In this document: piece by piece, positions 4,461 to 5,004 of the stretch
Numbering within the stretch: the stretch's first letter is position 1
How the letters are laid out: the number at the start of each line of letters is the position of its first letter
Assembly: GCA_007117405.1 (NCBI GenBank)
Contig: SKGP01000044.1
Coordinates: 1-5,004 of the forward strand
DNA from: Candidatus Woesearchaeota archaeon
GTDB lineage: Archaea > Nanobdellota > Nanobdellia > Woesearchaeales > UBA583
Length of the DNA: 5,004 bases
Direction: 5' to 3'
Program-made: the position numbers and the translations under genes
The notes under the pieces: generated by a model
What the model saw: only the letters and a program-made list of their open reading frames with translations
What the model was told of the DNA's origin: nothing
The model's database searches: none

Positions 4461-5004
4461 TTATTGAAATTTTCCTACGAATCTCCAAGGCAATTCTTTG
4501 CCATTTGAAATCCCAATTCTTTCAGTCTGAAATATTTCTAAAGGTTTTTTTCCAGTATCTTCTAAATATATTTTAGATTGTTCTTTAAACATATCAATTC
4601 CATTATGAATTCTATTAAACCCATATGCCTGACAGAGTTTTGAAGGACCATCGGCAATATTTTTAACATTCCCTTTCCTATTTTTTATCATAAGATCTGT
4701 TCCAGAAATAGGGATCACAGCACGAATCAAAACTGCTTCTCCAACTCCTTCTCTACCCGTCACAATATTTGCGCAATAATGCATCCCATATGTGAAATAA
4801 ACATATAGGTGACCTGCATTCTTAAACATTGTTTCGTTCCTTTTTGCTTTTTTTCCATTAAATGTGTGTGATGCGGGATCTTCTTGAGTATAAGCCTCAG
4901 TTTCAGAAATAATCCCTTTTAAAATACCTTGTTCTGTTTCATACACTAATGTTTTGCCTAAAAGGTATTTTGCAATTTCTAAAGTTGATTTATTCTCAAA
5001 AAAA
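4461..5004 (-). CDS. 3-methyladenine DNA glycosylase, AAG/MPG family (5' end off the window)
   Basis: This enzyme excises alkylated or deaminated purines (3-methyladenine, hypoxanthine and similar) from DNA to start base-excision repair. The reading frame stays open to the right edge: upstream of an internal GTG at 4946-4944 it continues as FFENKSTLEIAKYLLGKTL, which matches the family N-terminus (FF..xTLxLAxxLLGKxLV). The GTG is therefore an internal Val, not the start. The visible part is 180 residues against about 190-200 for the family, so little is missing. Numbered in the visible part, it has SETEAY with the catalytic Glu36 and base-stacking Tyr38, H46 in DPASH, RN (55-56), YVYFTYGMHYCAN with Tyr69, intercalating Tyr72 and Asn79, then LIRA and PSKLCQAYGF. 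These correspond to human AAG E125, Y127, H136, Y159, Y162 and N169. The protein ends PWRFVGKFQ. The gene converges on eL14. Confidence 0.95.
   Translation of the reverse strand, partial: FFENKSTLEIAKYLLGKTLVYETEQGILKGIISETEAYTQEDPASHTFNGKKAKRNETMFKNAGHLYVYFTYGMHYCANIVTGREGVGEAVLIRAVIPISGTDLMIKNRKGNVKNIADGPSKLCQAYGFNRIHNGIDMFKEQSKIYLEDTGKKPLEIFQTERIGISNGKELPWRFVGKFQ

Overview
The window is a compact, strongly A+T-rich piece of an archaeal chromosome. Three things point to Archaea. There are genes for eukaryote/archaea-type ribosomal proteins eS17 and eL14. There is an archaeal type IV pilin-like protein whose N-terminus follows the KKAISPVVATALLL pattern. The start sites are poor in Shine-Dalgarno sequences and carry archaeal TATA-like boxes. 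The pilin N-terminus, A+T richness, short intergenic gaps and lysine-rich proteins resemble DPANN lineages such as Pacearchaeota or Woesearchaeota. That placement is inference; there is no 16S gene here to prove it.

Layout, left to right. A small pilin-like secreted protein (minus strand, 5-403) is followed by two overlapping or abutting minus-strand genes for coiled-coil proteins of unknown function (492-1448 and 1451-2023). Next comes a full-length enolase (minus, 2082-3371), then a 75-residue protein with a PC4/Pur-like pattern (minus, 3460-3687). A divergent intergenic region of 194 bases (3688-3881) separates the minus-strand block from a plus-strand pair encoding ribosomal proteins eS17 (3882-4082) and eL14 (4090-4416). 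The window ends with a 3-methyladenine DNA glycosylase of the AAG/MPG family on the minus strand. It converges on eL14, and its N-terminus runs off the right edge.

The genes do not form one pathway. Enolase is central glycolysis/gluconeogenesis, eS17-eL14 is a translation pair, and the glycosylase is base-excision repair. The part with least precedent is the left 2 kb: two linked coiled-coil proteins, one with a proline-rich linker and a short Gly/Phe/Lys C-terminal tail, beside a pilin-like surface protein. They could be parts of a surface or cell-shape assembly, but the sequence shows only linkage and architecture.

Promoters: a CTTTWAAA-type element lies at sensible distances upstream of four transcription units (pilin, enolase, the 75-aa gene and eS17). 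For eS17 its spacing to the ATG (about 29 bases) implies a leaderless mRNA. No CRISPR array, tRNA, rRNA or mobile element was seen.
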